Part shown: piece by piece, positions 15,743 to 23,839 of the stretch
How positions within the stretch are numbered: position 1 is the stretch's first letter
Layout: each line of letters starts with the position of its first letter
Assembly: GCA_051880375.1 (NCBI GenBank)
Contig: JBJENV010000056.1
Span: 1 to 57,933 of the forward strand
Source of the DNA: SIG299 sp051880375
GTDB taxonomy: Bacteria > Bacillota > Clostridia > Lachnospirales > Lachnospiraceae
DNA length: 57,933 nucleotides
Direction of reading: 5' to 3'
Notes under the pieces: generated by a model
Databases searched by the model: none
What the model was told of the DNA's origin: nothing
Seen by the model: the letters and a program-made list of their open reading frames with translations, nothing else
Translations under genes and position numbers: made by a program

Positions 15743-17176
15743 TTACTCGGCAGGTATCCCTGTCGGCACCTCTGTCGGCGCCGCTTCTCCCAACTGTTCC
15801 AGATAAGTCACAGCCTCCTGGTAACGTGCAGAAGACTTATGCTCAGAAATCAGGAGCTGGTACATACTGCGCGCTTCCTCCGAGCGTCCGGAACGATGAT
15901 AAATACGTGCCAGATGATACAGTATTTCCGGGTCATTTTTATTGTAGCGGTATGCCTGTTCGAACTCAGTCAGGGCCGCTTCGTATTCTCCGGCAGCATA
16001 AAGCTCCATGCCCTTTGCCGCATAGGGTTCCGCTGCACGCGCCTCCATATCTGCCATCACGGTTTCGTACAGTTCTATGGCAGGCTCGTAGTCAACAGCA
16101 CTCATATCCACCTGCTCCAGTTCCTCCACCAAGGCACCTGCCTGCTCTGCTGTCTTGTTTTCCTGAACTATATATTCCCGGTACTTATAAAGCACCAATA
16201 TAAGCGGTTCATAATCGGTCAGCACATAACCATCTTCCCTGCGCAACGTCCGCTCCAGATCATCAATCTTTGTTTCCAAAATTGTAATATCACTTCGCAG
16301 AGAATCAATGGTTGCCTCGCTTGCGCTTAACGCCGTACTGTAATCCCGCTCCTTCCGGTTATATTCCTCCATAATGCCTCTGCGGATATTCGGTACTGCC
16401 ATATAGTAAATAACAGCAACTCCGATCAGAATCCCGAGGAAGAAAGTAACAAATGCCATGAAGTTCGGCTTGTCCTCTTTATAAGAGCTGACCGGTACAA
16501 TCGACATATTTGTCGGGAGGTCATCTGTATCCTTTATTGCGGTATTATTTCCGGCCGTCTGCGTATGTAAGCGAATTTCCTCCTGATAACGCAGCGCAGT
16601 AACATTTGCCACATCTATCTTCTGAACTCTTGCCAGACATCGCTTTGCCTTTTCGTATTCGCAGTTTCTCATATACAAAAGAGCAAGCAGTAAGAGCGCC
16701 TGTACAAACCTGGGGTTCATACTGATGACCCGTTTCAGCTGAAGTACTGCCAGATCATCGCTACCCTGCTTTGCATTCGCCAGTGCCAGATTGTACTTTT
16801 TTATTGTCTGATTCATGTTGTCAAAGGCGACCGAATCTGACTGTACCTTATCCATGAAATAATCTGCGTCATTGTTTTCCGGCTGAAAGTGCTTGCTGAT
16901 GACCCATTCTCCAAGTGCAGCAACTACTTCTCCCAGCTCAAAATACACAAGGCCGAGCAGATTCCTTGCGTCCGTATTCTCTTTGTTTATCTCCAGGCTT
17001 TTTTTCAGCATGACAACGGCTCCGGATAAGTCCCTCACTCTGGCACGCTCCAGTCCCCTGTTATAGAAGGTGTTGGAATGGCGTACCAGATGCTCAAACA
17101 TGCTGATATCCTGGCCGCAGACCTCGCATCGCTTCCGTCGTTTTGTAATCGGTCTGCCGCATCTTGGACAATTCAT
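15743..17176 (-). CDS. Zinc-ribbon, TPR and coiled-coil bitopic membrane protein
   Basis: A 477-residue protein. An N-terminal zinc ribbon (CPRC at 3-6 and CEVC at 18-21) is followed by cytoplasmic TPR-like helices (about 35-200, with NTDARNLLGLVYFELGE and NPRFVQALLLLALLYM), one membrane helix (about 240-262), a coiled coil (about 275-320), and extracytoplasmic TPRs (about 390-460, GEYEAALTEFEQAYRYN). It ends in a Pro/Thr tail. I do not recognise a named family; the layout suggests a scaffold that reads protein partners on both sides of the membrane. It sits 9 bases after a 46-residue ORF and downstream of valS. The similarity in style (TPR, coiled coil, membrane helix) to the 20476-28434 operon is notable. 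Confidence 0.75.
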   Translation of the reverse strand: MNCPRCGRPITKRRKRCEVCGQDISMFEHLVRHSNTFYNRGLERARVRDLSGAVVMLKKSLEINKENTDARNLLGLVYFELGEVVAALGEWVISKHFQPENNDADYFMDKVQSDSVAFDNMNQTIKKYNLALANAKQGSDDLAVLQLKRVISMNPRFVQALLLLALLYMRNCEYEKAKRCLARVQKIDVANVTALRYQEEIRLHTQTAGNNTAIKDTDDLPTNMSIVPVSSYKEDKPNFMAFVTFFLGILIGVAVIYYMAVPNIRRGIMEEYNRKERDYSTALSASEATIDSLRSDITILETKIDDLERTLRREDGYVLTDYEPLILVLYKYREYIVQENKTAEQAGALVEELEQVDMSAVDYEPAIELYETVMADMEARAAEPYAAKGMELYAAGEYEAALTEFEQAYRYNKNDPEILYHLARIYHRSGRSEEARSMYQLLISEHKSSARYQEAVTYLEQLGEAAPTEVPTGIPAE

Positions 17177-17185
17177 ACTTCCACC

Positions 17186-17326
17186 CTATCTTTCCGATTT
17201 GGATTTGACCACAGTTTCAATGATATCCGAGAAGTCCGTCAAATCGTTATGGAAGATAGCCTCTTCCGCCTCATCGATTTCCAGACTCGGCTGAAATTTC
17301 GAAAGTTCCTCTTCAAAGTTTAACAT
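17186..17326 (-). CDS. 46-residue acidic conserved-looking small protein
   Basis: Starts MLNFEEELSKFQPSLEIDE and continues with an acidic DLTDFSDIIETVVK segment, ending in a basic tail. GAGAGG lies 4 bases before the ATG at 17326. Its stop region overlaps the ribosome site of the zinc-ribbon TPR gene, so the two look coupled. The regular, highly charged composition and tight spacing support translation. From memory, similar short FEEE proteins occur in Lachnospiraceae, but I cannot name a family. Confidence 0.55.
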   Translation of the reverse strand: MLNFEEELSKFQPSLEIDEAEEAIFHNDLTDFSDIIETVVKSKSER

Positions 17327-17349
17327 AATTCCTCTCATTCCTCCGCATA

Positions 17350-17394
17350 GGATTGCTTTTTCATCATACCTGTCCGGATGCAAAAAAGCAATCC
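17350..17394. repeat. Perfect 12-bp inverted repeat after valS
   Basis: GGATTGCTTTTT (17350-17361) and AAAAAGCAATCC (17383-17394) with a 21-base loop. It lies between valS and the 46-residue ORF, just before the latter's ribosome site. On the minus strand the T-run is inside the first arm and no U-tract follows, so a classic terminator is unlikely; an mRNA stability or translation element is possible. Confidence 0.55.
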
Positions 17395-17455
17395 CTTTCG
17401 CGGAACTTTTCCAGACTTTCACTACAAATTTTTCGCTCCGGTTCGCCAAAAAGCA

Positions 17456-20143
17456 CTACTTTGCCAGTGCGGCAAGACGTTCCTCAACCTGAGCCATCAT
17501 TCCCTTATAATTCTCTAACTTTGCACGTTCCTCGGCAATCTTTGCTTCCGGCGCCTTTGCAACAAAGTTCGGATTTGCAAGCATTCCCTCACCGCGCTTA
17601 ATTTCACCGGTCAGGCGTGCCTTCTCCTTATTCAGACGCTCAATCTCCTTCTCGATATCTACCAGATCCGAGAACGGGATATAAATCGTAGCCTGAGGAA
17701 GTACTGCCGAAACCGCATCCTCCGCAATGCCGGTCTTATCCGCCTGAATGGTTACCTCGCTTGCGCCGCCGAGCGTTGCAAAGAATACCTTGCTGCTCTC
17801 AAACATACCGCGAACCCGCTCATCTGCGGAAACGACAAATACCTGTGCCTTTCTGCTCGGCGGAACATTCATCTGGGTGCGTACATTACGGATGCCCTTT
17901 ACGGCCTCCTTCATCATTTCAACGGCTTCTGCCTTTTCCTTATAGTCATGTTCCTCGTCGTATACCGGCCACTTGGAAATCATGATGGATTCATTTTCCT
18001 CCAGTGTGCCCTCTGCTTCCTTCAAGGTACAGAAGATTTCTTCAGTTACAAACGGCATATACGGATGCAACAGCTTTAATGCATCGGTAAGAACATGACG
18101 CAGTGTCCACATGGCTGCTTCCTTGGAAGCTGCATTGCTTCCGTACAAACGCGGCTTTACCATTTCAATGTACCAGTCGCACAAATCCTCCCAGATGAAA
18201 TCATAAACCTTCTGAGCGGCAACGCCGAGTTCAAAGCTCTCCATATTGTCGGTTACTTCTTTTACTACGGTATTTAAGCGGGTTAATATCCAGCAGTCCG
18301 CATCCTCTAAGGCAGATGCGTCTACCATCCCGACATTAAAGTTAAGACCTGCCTCTTCCATCTGCTCCATATTCATCATAATGAAACGGGAAGCATTCCA
18401 TACCTTGTTTGCAAAGTTTCTGCTTGCCTCTACGCGCTCCCAGTAAAAACGCATATCGTTGCCCGGGGCGTTACCGGTAATCAGTGTAAATCTGAGTGCA
18501 TCCGCACCGTATTTGTCAATCACCTCTAACGGGTCGATACCGTTGCCGAGCGACTTGCTCATCTTACGCCCCTGAGAATCTCTTACCAGTCCGTGGAACA
18601 GTACCGTATGGAACGGTTTCTGCTTCATCTGCTCGTAACCCGAGAAAATCATACGGATTACCCAGAAGAAGATGATGTCATAGCCGGTTACAAGGACGTC
18701 CGTCGGATAAAAGTACTCCAGGTCTTCTGTTTTTTCCGGCCAGCCAAGAGTGGAAAACGGCCAAAGTGCTGAGGAAAACCATGTATCCAGTGTATCCGGG
18801 TCCTGTTCCAGATGCTCGCAGCCGCACTTCGGACAAATCTTCGGTGCGTCCTTTGTCTTTGCAACGATTACCTCGCCGCACTTTTTACAGTAATAAGCAG
18901 GAATTCTGTGTCCCCACCAGAGCTGTCTGGAAATACACCAGTCTCTGATGTTGTCGGTCCAGTTAAAATAGGTCTTTTCGAGACGTTCCGGAATCAGCTT
19001 GATTTCTCCGCTCTTTACCGCCTCTACCGCCGGTTTGATGAGTTCCTCCATTTTAACGAACCACTGCTGCTTGATGAGCGGCTCAACGGTTGTCTTACAG
19101 CGGTCATGCGTACCTACATTATGAGTGTAATCCTCAACCTTTACTAAGAGTCCCATTTCATCCAGTTCTTTTACAATCTGCTTTCTTGCCTCATAACGGT
19201 CCAGTCCGGCAAACCTGCCGCCGTTTTCATTGATGGTGGCATCATCGTTCATGATATTGATTTCCGGCAGATTGTGACGTTTGCCTACCTCAAAATCGTT
19301 CGGGTCATGCGCCGGTGTAATCTTAACCACACCGGTTCCGAAATCCTTTTCTACATAAGAATCCGCAATAATCGGGATTTCACGGTCTACAAACGGAACC
19401 CTTACCTTCTTCCCGACCAGATGCGCGTAACGCTCATCCTCCGGGTGAACCGCAATCGCCGTATCGCCGAGCATCGTTTCCGGTCTTGTTGTCGCAAACA
19501 TCAGATACTCATCCGTACCTACCACCGGATACTTGATATGCCAGAAGTGACCCGCCTGCTCCTCATATACTACCTCTGCATCGGAGATAGAAGTATGACA
19601 GACCGGGCACCAGTTGATGATACGGGAGCCTTTATAAATCAGTCCCTTCTTATGCATACTGCAGAATACTTCTTCTACTGCAGCGTTGCAGCCCTCATCC
19701 ATCGTAAAACGCTCTCTGTCCCAGTCACAGGAGGAACCAAGCTTCTTTAACTGGCTGATAATTCTTCCGCCGTACTCTTCCTTCCACTCCCAGGCACGCT
19801 TTAAAAAGCCTTCTCTCCCAAGAGTTTCCTTATCAATGCCTTCCTTTTTCAGCTGTTCGATAATCTTGACTTCCGTTGCAATGCTCGCATGGTCTGTTCC
19901 CGGCTGCCACAGTGCATTATAACCCTGCATTCTCTTAAAGCGAATCAGAATATCCTGCATTGTATTATCCAGTGCATGCCCCATGTGAAGCTGACCGGTA
20001 ATGTTTGGCGGCGGAATCACAATGGTAAACGGTTTCTTTGTCTTGTCAACTTCCGCATGGAAGTACTTCTTTTCCATCCACTTTTCATACAACCGGTCTT
20101 CAATATCTTTCGGGTTGTAGGTCTTTGCTAATTCCTTTTTCAT
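17456..20143 (-). CDS. valS: Valine--tRNA ligase
   Basis: An 895-residue class Ia aminoacyl-tRNA synthetase. The HIGH-type signature is PPNITGQLHMGHAL and the KMSKS signature is GRKMSKSLGNGIDP. The editing domain (about 190-340) includes TTRPETMLGDTAI, and the C-terminus has the ValS coiled coil (LVDIEKEIERLNKEKARL). It charges tRNA-Val. Full length for the family. ATG at 20143 has GGAGG 6 bases upstream, with two more in-frame codons (MI) possible before it. Expression is controlled by a T-box leader, so it rises when tRNA-Val is uncharged. Confidence 0.98.
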   Translation of the reverse strand: MKKELAKTYNPKDIEDRLYEKWMEKKYFHAEVDKTKKPFTIVIPPPNITGQLHMGHALDNTMQDILIRFKRMQGYNALWQPGTDHASIATEVKIIEQLKKEGIDKETLGREGFLKRAWEWKEEYGGRIISQLKKLGSSCDWDRERFTMDEGCNAAVEEVFCSMHKKGLIYKGSRIINWCPVCHTSISDAEVVYEEQAGHFWHIKYPVVGTDEYLMFATTRPETMLGDTAIAVHPEDERYAHLVGKKVRVPFVDREIPIIADSYVEKDFGTGVVKITPAHDPNDFEVGKRHNLPEINIMNDDATINENGGRFAGLDRYEARKQIVKELDEMGLLVKVEDYTHNVGTHDRCKTTVEPLIKQQWFVKMEELIKPAVEAVKSGEIKLIPERLEKTYFNWTDNIRDWCISRQLWWGHRIPAYYCKKCGEVIVAKTKDAPKICPKCGCEHLEQDPDTLDTWFSSALWPFSTLGWPEKTEDLEYFYPTDVLVTGYDIIFFWVIRMIFSGYEQMKQKPFHTVLFHGLVRDSQGRKMSKSLGNGIDPLEVIDKYGADALRFTLITGNAPGNDMRFYWERVEASRNFANKVWNASRFIMMNMEQMEEAGLNFNVGMVDASALEDADCWILTRLNTVVKEVTDNMESFELGVAAQKVYDFIWEDLCDWYIEMVKPRLYGSNAASKEAAMWTLRHVLTDALKLLHPYMPFVTEEIFCTLKEAEGTLEENESIMISKWPVYDEEHDYKEKAEAVEMMKEAVKGIRNVRTQMNVPPSRKAQVFVVSADERVRGMFESSKVFFATLGGASEVTIQADKTGIAEDAVSAVLPQATIYIPFSDLVDIEKEIERLNKEKARLTGEIKRGEGMLANPNFVAKAPEAKIAEERAKLENYKGMMAQVEERLAALAK

Positions 20144-20161
20144 AATCATCCTCCATTCTGC

Positions 20162-20444
20162 AAAAAAACAAAAGGCCCGTCATCCTAAAAGGACGACGAG
20201 CCGTGGTACCACCTTTCTTCGCAGTACTTAAGTACTGCCTCACTGCCTGCAGACACAGGCATCATCTGTAACGGGATGTACCGGTATTTCCTATCCGCAA
20301 AACGCTTTCAGAAATACTGTTCCGAAGCTACCTTCAGCAAATAGACTGTACGGACCTCTCATCCTGATGTTACATGAGTCCGCTCTCTTTGACAGCTTTT
20401 CTGCCTACTCCTCTTCTTCACTACATTTGCGCCATATTTCACTT
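20162..20444 (-). promoter_or_regulatory. T-box riboswitch (valine) leader of valS
   Basis: The minus strand carries the conserved T-box AAAGGTGGTACCACGG (20216-20201), then a 12-bp terminator stem (20202-20191 with 20185-20174, two G-U pairs) and a U-rich tail. The AGAGAGC stem I motif and GGATGAGAGG loop are further upstream. A GTA triplet in GAAGGTAGCTTCGGAAC (20331-20329) is the likely valine specifier. Uncharged tRNA-Val would pair its 3' end with the T-box bulge and favour antitermination. Confidence 0.92.
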
Positions 20445-20450
20445 TCTATT

Positions 20451-20479
20451 AGAATATAGAAAATTTTCCGTGTTGTCAA
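20451..20479 (-). promoter_or_regulatory. valS promoter
   Basis: On the minus strand TTGACA (20479-20474), a 17-base spacer and TATTCT (20456-20451). The -35 box overlaps the TGA stop of the upstream coiled-coil gene (20476-20478). Confidence 0.8.
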
Positions 20480-21657
20480 TACTCTATTTCATTTTTTTCA
20501 AGAATTTCCTGCACTTCCTGCTTATATTCCGGATATTTTACCGCAAAAGCCCGAATCGTCTTCCTTGCCTGCTCCTCCTGTCCGTTGTTAAAATCTATAC
20601 GCTGCCGCAGTTTCTGACGTCTGACATTTAAGCGATGACGTACCTCTACCATTTCCTTTGCGTCAAGCAGTGCCTCCGGCTGATACATCCAGATAGCCGC
20701 ATCAACAATTCCCTGCTCTTTCAATTTATTCACCAGTGCCTCATTATAGTAGTCAATCAGGTCATTGGTCTTCTGAAAGCGACGCTCTTCCTCCACAAGA
20801 CGCATATATTCCTGCCAGTGATAATGCAGTTCCTTCGAATTGGAAACATGAAACTTCTCATAGGTGTAATCTAAAAGATTCGTGCAGTTGACATACTTAA
20901 TCTTCACCTTATTCAGCAGATAAATGGCTCTGCTCTTCCTTTTTTCCGCCACACGCAGATCATAGAGATTTTTCCGCATCGTATAAAAAAAATAGCCTGC
21001 CGCCAAAATGCCGAATGCCACTGTAAGCAAAAACGGAATCTGCACATCTTTTTTTACGGATTCCTGCAGGAAAAATAAGAAACAAAAAAGCAGCACTACA
21101 AAGACGCATATAACAGTCATCAGCTTCTTCAGCATTGCACTTCTTTCCACAATATCTTCAATTTCATAATTTAGTGATGCCTTTTCGCTCTCTAACTGCC
21201 GAAGATCGGAATTAATCGCCTGCTGATAGTTTTCTTCCTCCTCCATACGACGAATTTCCTCCGGCATCGTCTGCTCGTACGGTTCCAGTGCCAGTCTCTG
21301 TGCCACCGTAATTTTAGCGGGAATTTTCTGCATTTTTTCGCGTTCTTCATTGAGGTTTATGATTTTCCTCGCACAGTCTTCTATTTCTTTTTTGCCGGCT
21401 GCGGGCATCATATCAATGCGTTGGATGTCTGCAAGATATGAGGTTACCACCTCGTACTCTTTCTTTGCCTCAAGATTCTGGCGTCTCGCCTCCACAATCA
21501 TCTCACAATTTGCCTGAATATACGAGGTCCGCAGCTCTCTGTTATCCTGTCCGCCCTCAGGAAGCTCCTGAATACGTTCCGTTTTCTGCCCCTCCGGCAT
21601 TCCGCTTTTTTTCTTTTTCTTAAAAAGTCTCTGCCATAGTCCCATACGTTTTTCCAT
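20476..21657 (-). CDS. Coiled-coil membrane protein with two membrane helices
   Basis: A 393-residue protein of unrecognised family. It has a very basic N-terminus (FKKKKK), a long cytoplasmic coiled coil (about 50-175, rich in Glu, Arg and Lys), a hairpin of two membrane helices (about 180-199 and 207-227, with a short loop), then another charged helical region (about 235-393). Both ends should face the cytoplasm. It is the last gene of the apparent operon with the Hsp70-like ATPase, 5 bases after the TPR gene. The ribosome site is weak; the ATG at 21657 or the one at 21645 may be used. A membrane tether or mechanical linker for the ATPase complex is a reasonable inference. Confidence 0.75.
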   Translation of the reverse strand: MEKRMGLWQRLFKKKKKSGMPEGQKTERIQELPEGGQDNRELRTSYIQANCEMIVEARRQNLEAKKEYEVVTSYLADIQRIDMMPAAGKKEIEDCARKIINLNEEREKMQKIPAKITVAQRLALEPYEQTMPEEIRRMEEEENYQQAINSDLRQLESEKASLNYEIEDIVERSAMLKKLMTVICVFVVLLFCFLFFLQESVKKDVQIPFLLTVAFGILAAGYFFYTMRKNLYDLRVAEKRKSRAIYLLNKVKIKYVNCTNLLDYTYEKFHVSNSKELHYHWQEYMRLVEEERRFQKTNDLIDYYNEALVNKLKEQGIVDAAIWMYQPEALLDAKEMVEVRHRLNVRRQKLRQRIDFNNGQEEQARKTIRAFAVKYPEYKQEVQEILEKNEIEY

Positions 21658-21662
21658 TCCGT

Positions 21663-22499
21663 TTATTCATTATACTTTCGATACTGTTCCTTCATCTGTT
21701 CCGTCAGCCGCTCTGCCGCCGCATAGAATTCATTGATTTTTCCCTGCTCCGACAGACGTCTCACCGCCTCCAGCTCTGCAAGCTCCGGCACCTCTTTGGC
21801 TTCCAGCTCCGTCTGAAAAAATGCGGCATTCAGCCACTGCACAACATCCTCCGGCACCTGATAAATGTCAAGCGCCGATGTATACATCGCATCCTCTCCC
21901 GCAAACCGGAGGGCTAACAGATACTGCTTTAATGATTCCTGCCTGTGGTTTCTCTCATAGGCCTCCCTGAAATAATCCGCCGCATTCGGGAAGCCCTCCG
22001 TATGCAATAAGGCAACCGCAAGGTTATGATAAATATCACCTAATGTCTCCGAGGTCACACCGTTTGTTTCCTTTTCCTTCATCAGCATCCGGTAATTTAA
22101 AATGGCATCCCGATAGTTTTCGTGATGCAGATAGCTGTCTGCCTTGTTCTTTATCCTGACCCATTCCTCGTTTAAATCAACACGTGACTGTTCTTTTAAA
22201 AACTCTTCGATTTCTTCCCTTGTGAAGTAATCACAGCTGCAGAAGCAGACCGTAACCAAATCCTTAAGCGGTGCGTCACGCTCAATCAGATCTGCAAGCA
22301 GACTGCCCCGCTCCTTTAAGCCAAGCTTCTCTTTTATGAACACCGCAAGACCTTCATCATACAGATAGTCCTCACATAACTCCGGATTTTTTATAATGCA
22401 GTAGCAAAGCTCTTCAATCGAATGGATTTTCAGCTTTGTATTTCTTAGCGTATATGGAGTTTTCACATAATTTCCTGTTGTAATAATGACCTTTCCCAT
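21663..22499 (-). CDS. TPR protein partner of the Hsp70-like ATPase
   Basis: A 278-residue soluble protein. The N-terminal part (about 1-100, starting MGKVIITTGNYVKTPYTL) is a distinct domain. Residues about 125-210 form TPR-like helical hairpins (KADSYLHHENYRDAILNY, LGDIYHNLAVALLHTEGF, AADYFREAYERN). The C-terminal helix is charged. No catalytic motif is seen. It lies 14 bases after the Hsp70-like gene with GGAGG before ATG 22499, so it probably binds that ATPase or its client, as TPR co-chaperones do (inference). An in-frame start at 22547 would overlap the ATPase gene and is less likely. Confidence 0.72.
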   Translation of the reverse strand: MGKVIITTGNYVKTPYTLRNTKLKIHSIEELCYCIIKNPELCEDYLYDEGLAVFIKEKLGLKERGSLLADLIERDAPLKDLVTVCFCSCDYFTREEIEEFLKEQSRVDLNEEWVRIKNKADSYLHHENYRDAILNYRMLMKEKETNGVTSETLGDIYHNLAVALLHTEGFPNAADYFREAYERNHRQESLKQYLLALRFAGEDAMYTSALDIYQVPEDVVQWLNAAFFQTELEAKEVPELAELEAVRRLSEQGKINEFYAAAERLTEQMKEQYRKYNE

Positions 22500-22513
22500 G
22501 ACATCCTCCAAAC

Positions 22514-23773
22514 CTATTCCCTGCCAAGATACACAATCTGTTCCCACACCCGGAAGGTTGCCGGATAAATACTTCCGAAACCAATGTCCCTCAGTTTTAT
22601 AACGAGAGTATTGTAGTCAAGAAAGCGTATTGATATTTCCATTCGAATCGTTTTATTCTCACGAACTCTTAAATCCTCCGGCTGGAACGTACACGTAATA
22701 CTTTTTCTTGTTCTCATGTCTTCTATCTGGAACTTTAATTCCAACGTATCATCTAACAGCACCTGTACACGTCCTGCCGCTGCAGAAAGCGCCGTTCCTG
22801 CCGTAAGAAGAGGTACAGGACCACTTCTCGCATTCTGGTAAGCGAGCAAAGATACATTGTGAAAAATCTGTCGGTCACTGATTACTTTTCTTGAAAAACG
22901 TTCCTTCACCGCATGATAACACACGCCCAACGCATACAGACTGCGTCCGCAGAAAATTCTTCTGTCCGCTCTGGAAAGCTTCTGTAACACTTCCGCTGCC
23001 TGTGATGTTTCCGCATACAGACCGGTCACATAAAGTCTTGAAACCTCCCTGCGGTTTAAGGCTAACTCCGTCATCCGTGAAAAGCAGTCGTTTTGCTCCT
23101 CTTCCTGCCGGATGCTTACCAGCCCTCCGGGCATCAGTTCTGAATAATCCACCGTTTCCAGATAATACGGTGTTTCCTTTTCTTCATCCGCAGGATGCAG
23201 CAGATAGCTGAACATTCCTCTGCTGTCATAGTCCAATGCCATTGCATACTGATATTTCAGTGAACCGCTCTCTGTCTGTCCTTCACAAAGCTCATACCAT
23301 AGAAATGCATCGGCATGTGTGGAAAAATACAGCTTTTCCTTTGGATACCCGATTTTTTCAAATACTCCGGTCAGCCGCGTCTTTTCCGCCTCCGAAAGAC
23401 GTTCTCCGGTAATTCCGATTCGTGCAATTAATGCTCCTCCGAAACGTTTGCGAATCATAGAAAAAATCGTATCCAGATAAGCAGAAAGCAGCTCCTCAAC
23501 GGTTTGCTTTACTCCGTTTAATTCTACCGTATCCCCCGCATTCTGCCCATAAAGCGCCGTAATTCCGCTTTTCTGCGTCCTTAAGCTGTATTCCACAGCT
23601 TCTTTTCCGACTAAAAGGCGCCCGTCATCCGCATAAATCACCATCGACGGAATAAATTCATCCCCCTTGACACCGGAAAAGTTATAGATTTCCGCACAGG
23701 TTCTATCCTCATTCCACAAGCTGATTAACAGGTCTGTTTTGCTGAAATCCAATCCTAACATTAACGCTGCCAT
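22514..23773 (-). CDS. Hsp70/actin-like ATPase without lid domain
   Basis: A 419-residue protein with the actin-Hsp70 fold. Phosphate-1 loop: MLGLDFSKTDLLISLW (5-20); phosphate-2: AMALDYDSRGMFSYLL (about 179-194); an adenosine-type segment near RLYVTGLYAETSQ (about 249). FIPSMVIYADDGRLLVGKEAV resembles the DnaK PS-x-V region and its following GxxA. After the ATPase a short beta-rich domain (about 310-419) replaces the usual substrate domain, and the alpha lid is missing. The DnaK phosphate-2 glycines are partly replaced, so catalysis may be altered. From memory it resembles the Lachnospiraceae family DUF5716 (unchecked). AGGAGG is 7 bases before the ATG. It is the centre of a five-gene operon of unknown function. 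Confidence 0.75.
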   Translation of the reverse strand: MAALMLGLDFSKTDLLISLWNEDRTCAEIYNFSGVKGDEFIPSMVIYADDGRLLVGKEAVEYSLRTQKSGITALYGQNAGDTVELNGVKQTVEELLSAYLDTIFSMIRKRFGGALIARIGITGERLSEAEKTRLTGVFEKIGYPKEKLYFSTHADAFLWYELCEGQTESGSLKYQYAMALDYDSRGMFSYLLHPADEEKETPYYLETVDYSELMPGGLVSIRQEEEQNDCFSRMTELALNRREVSRLYVTGLYAETSQAAEVLQKLSRADRRIFCGRSLYALGVCYHAVKERFSRKVISDRQIFHNVSLLAYQNARSGPVPLLTAGTALSAAAGRVQVLLDDTLELKFQIEDMRTRKSITCTFQPEDLRVRENKTIRMEISIRFLDYNTLVIKLRDIGFGSIYPATFRVWEQIVYLGRE

Positions 23774-23794
23774 AACAAAGCCTCCTCGTTTTCC

Positions 23795-23836
23795 GGAGGA
23801 AAATGCCCGCTTACTGCGGGCAGAGGATTTTCCTCC
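23795..23836 (-). promoter_or_regulatory. Large intercistronic hairpin before the Hsp70-like gene
   Basis: On the minus strand GGAGGAAAAT (23836-23827), a 5-base bulge and GCCCGC (23821-23816) pair with GCGGGC-ATTTTCCTCC (23810-23795) around a 5-base loop: 16 base pairs. It starts 3 bases after the 1211-residue gene ends, and the ATPase ribosome site follows. No U-tract. Its CCTCC end could also pair with that AGGAGG site, so it may set the ratio of the two proteins. Confidence 0.6.
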
Positions 23837-23839
23837 TGC

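Noticed and set aside
15502..16330. Two overlapping plus-strand frames of over 220 codons opposite spoIIAA and the TPR gene
   Set aside because: No ribosome sites, no recognisable motifs, and they cross an intrinsic terminator and two well-supported minus-strand genes.
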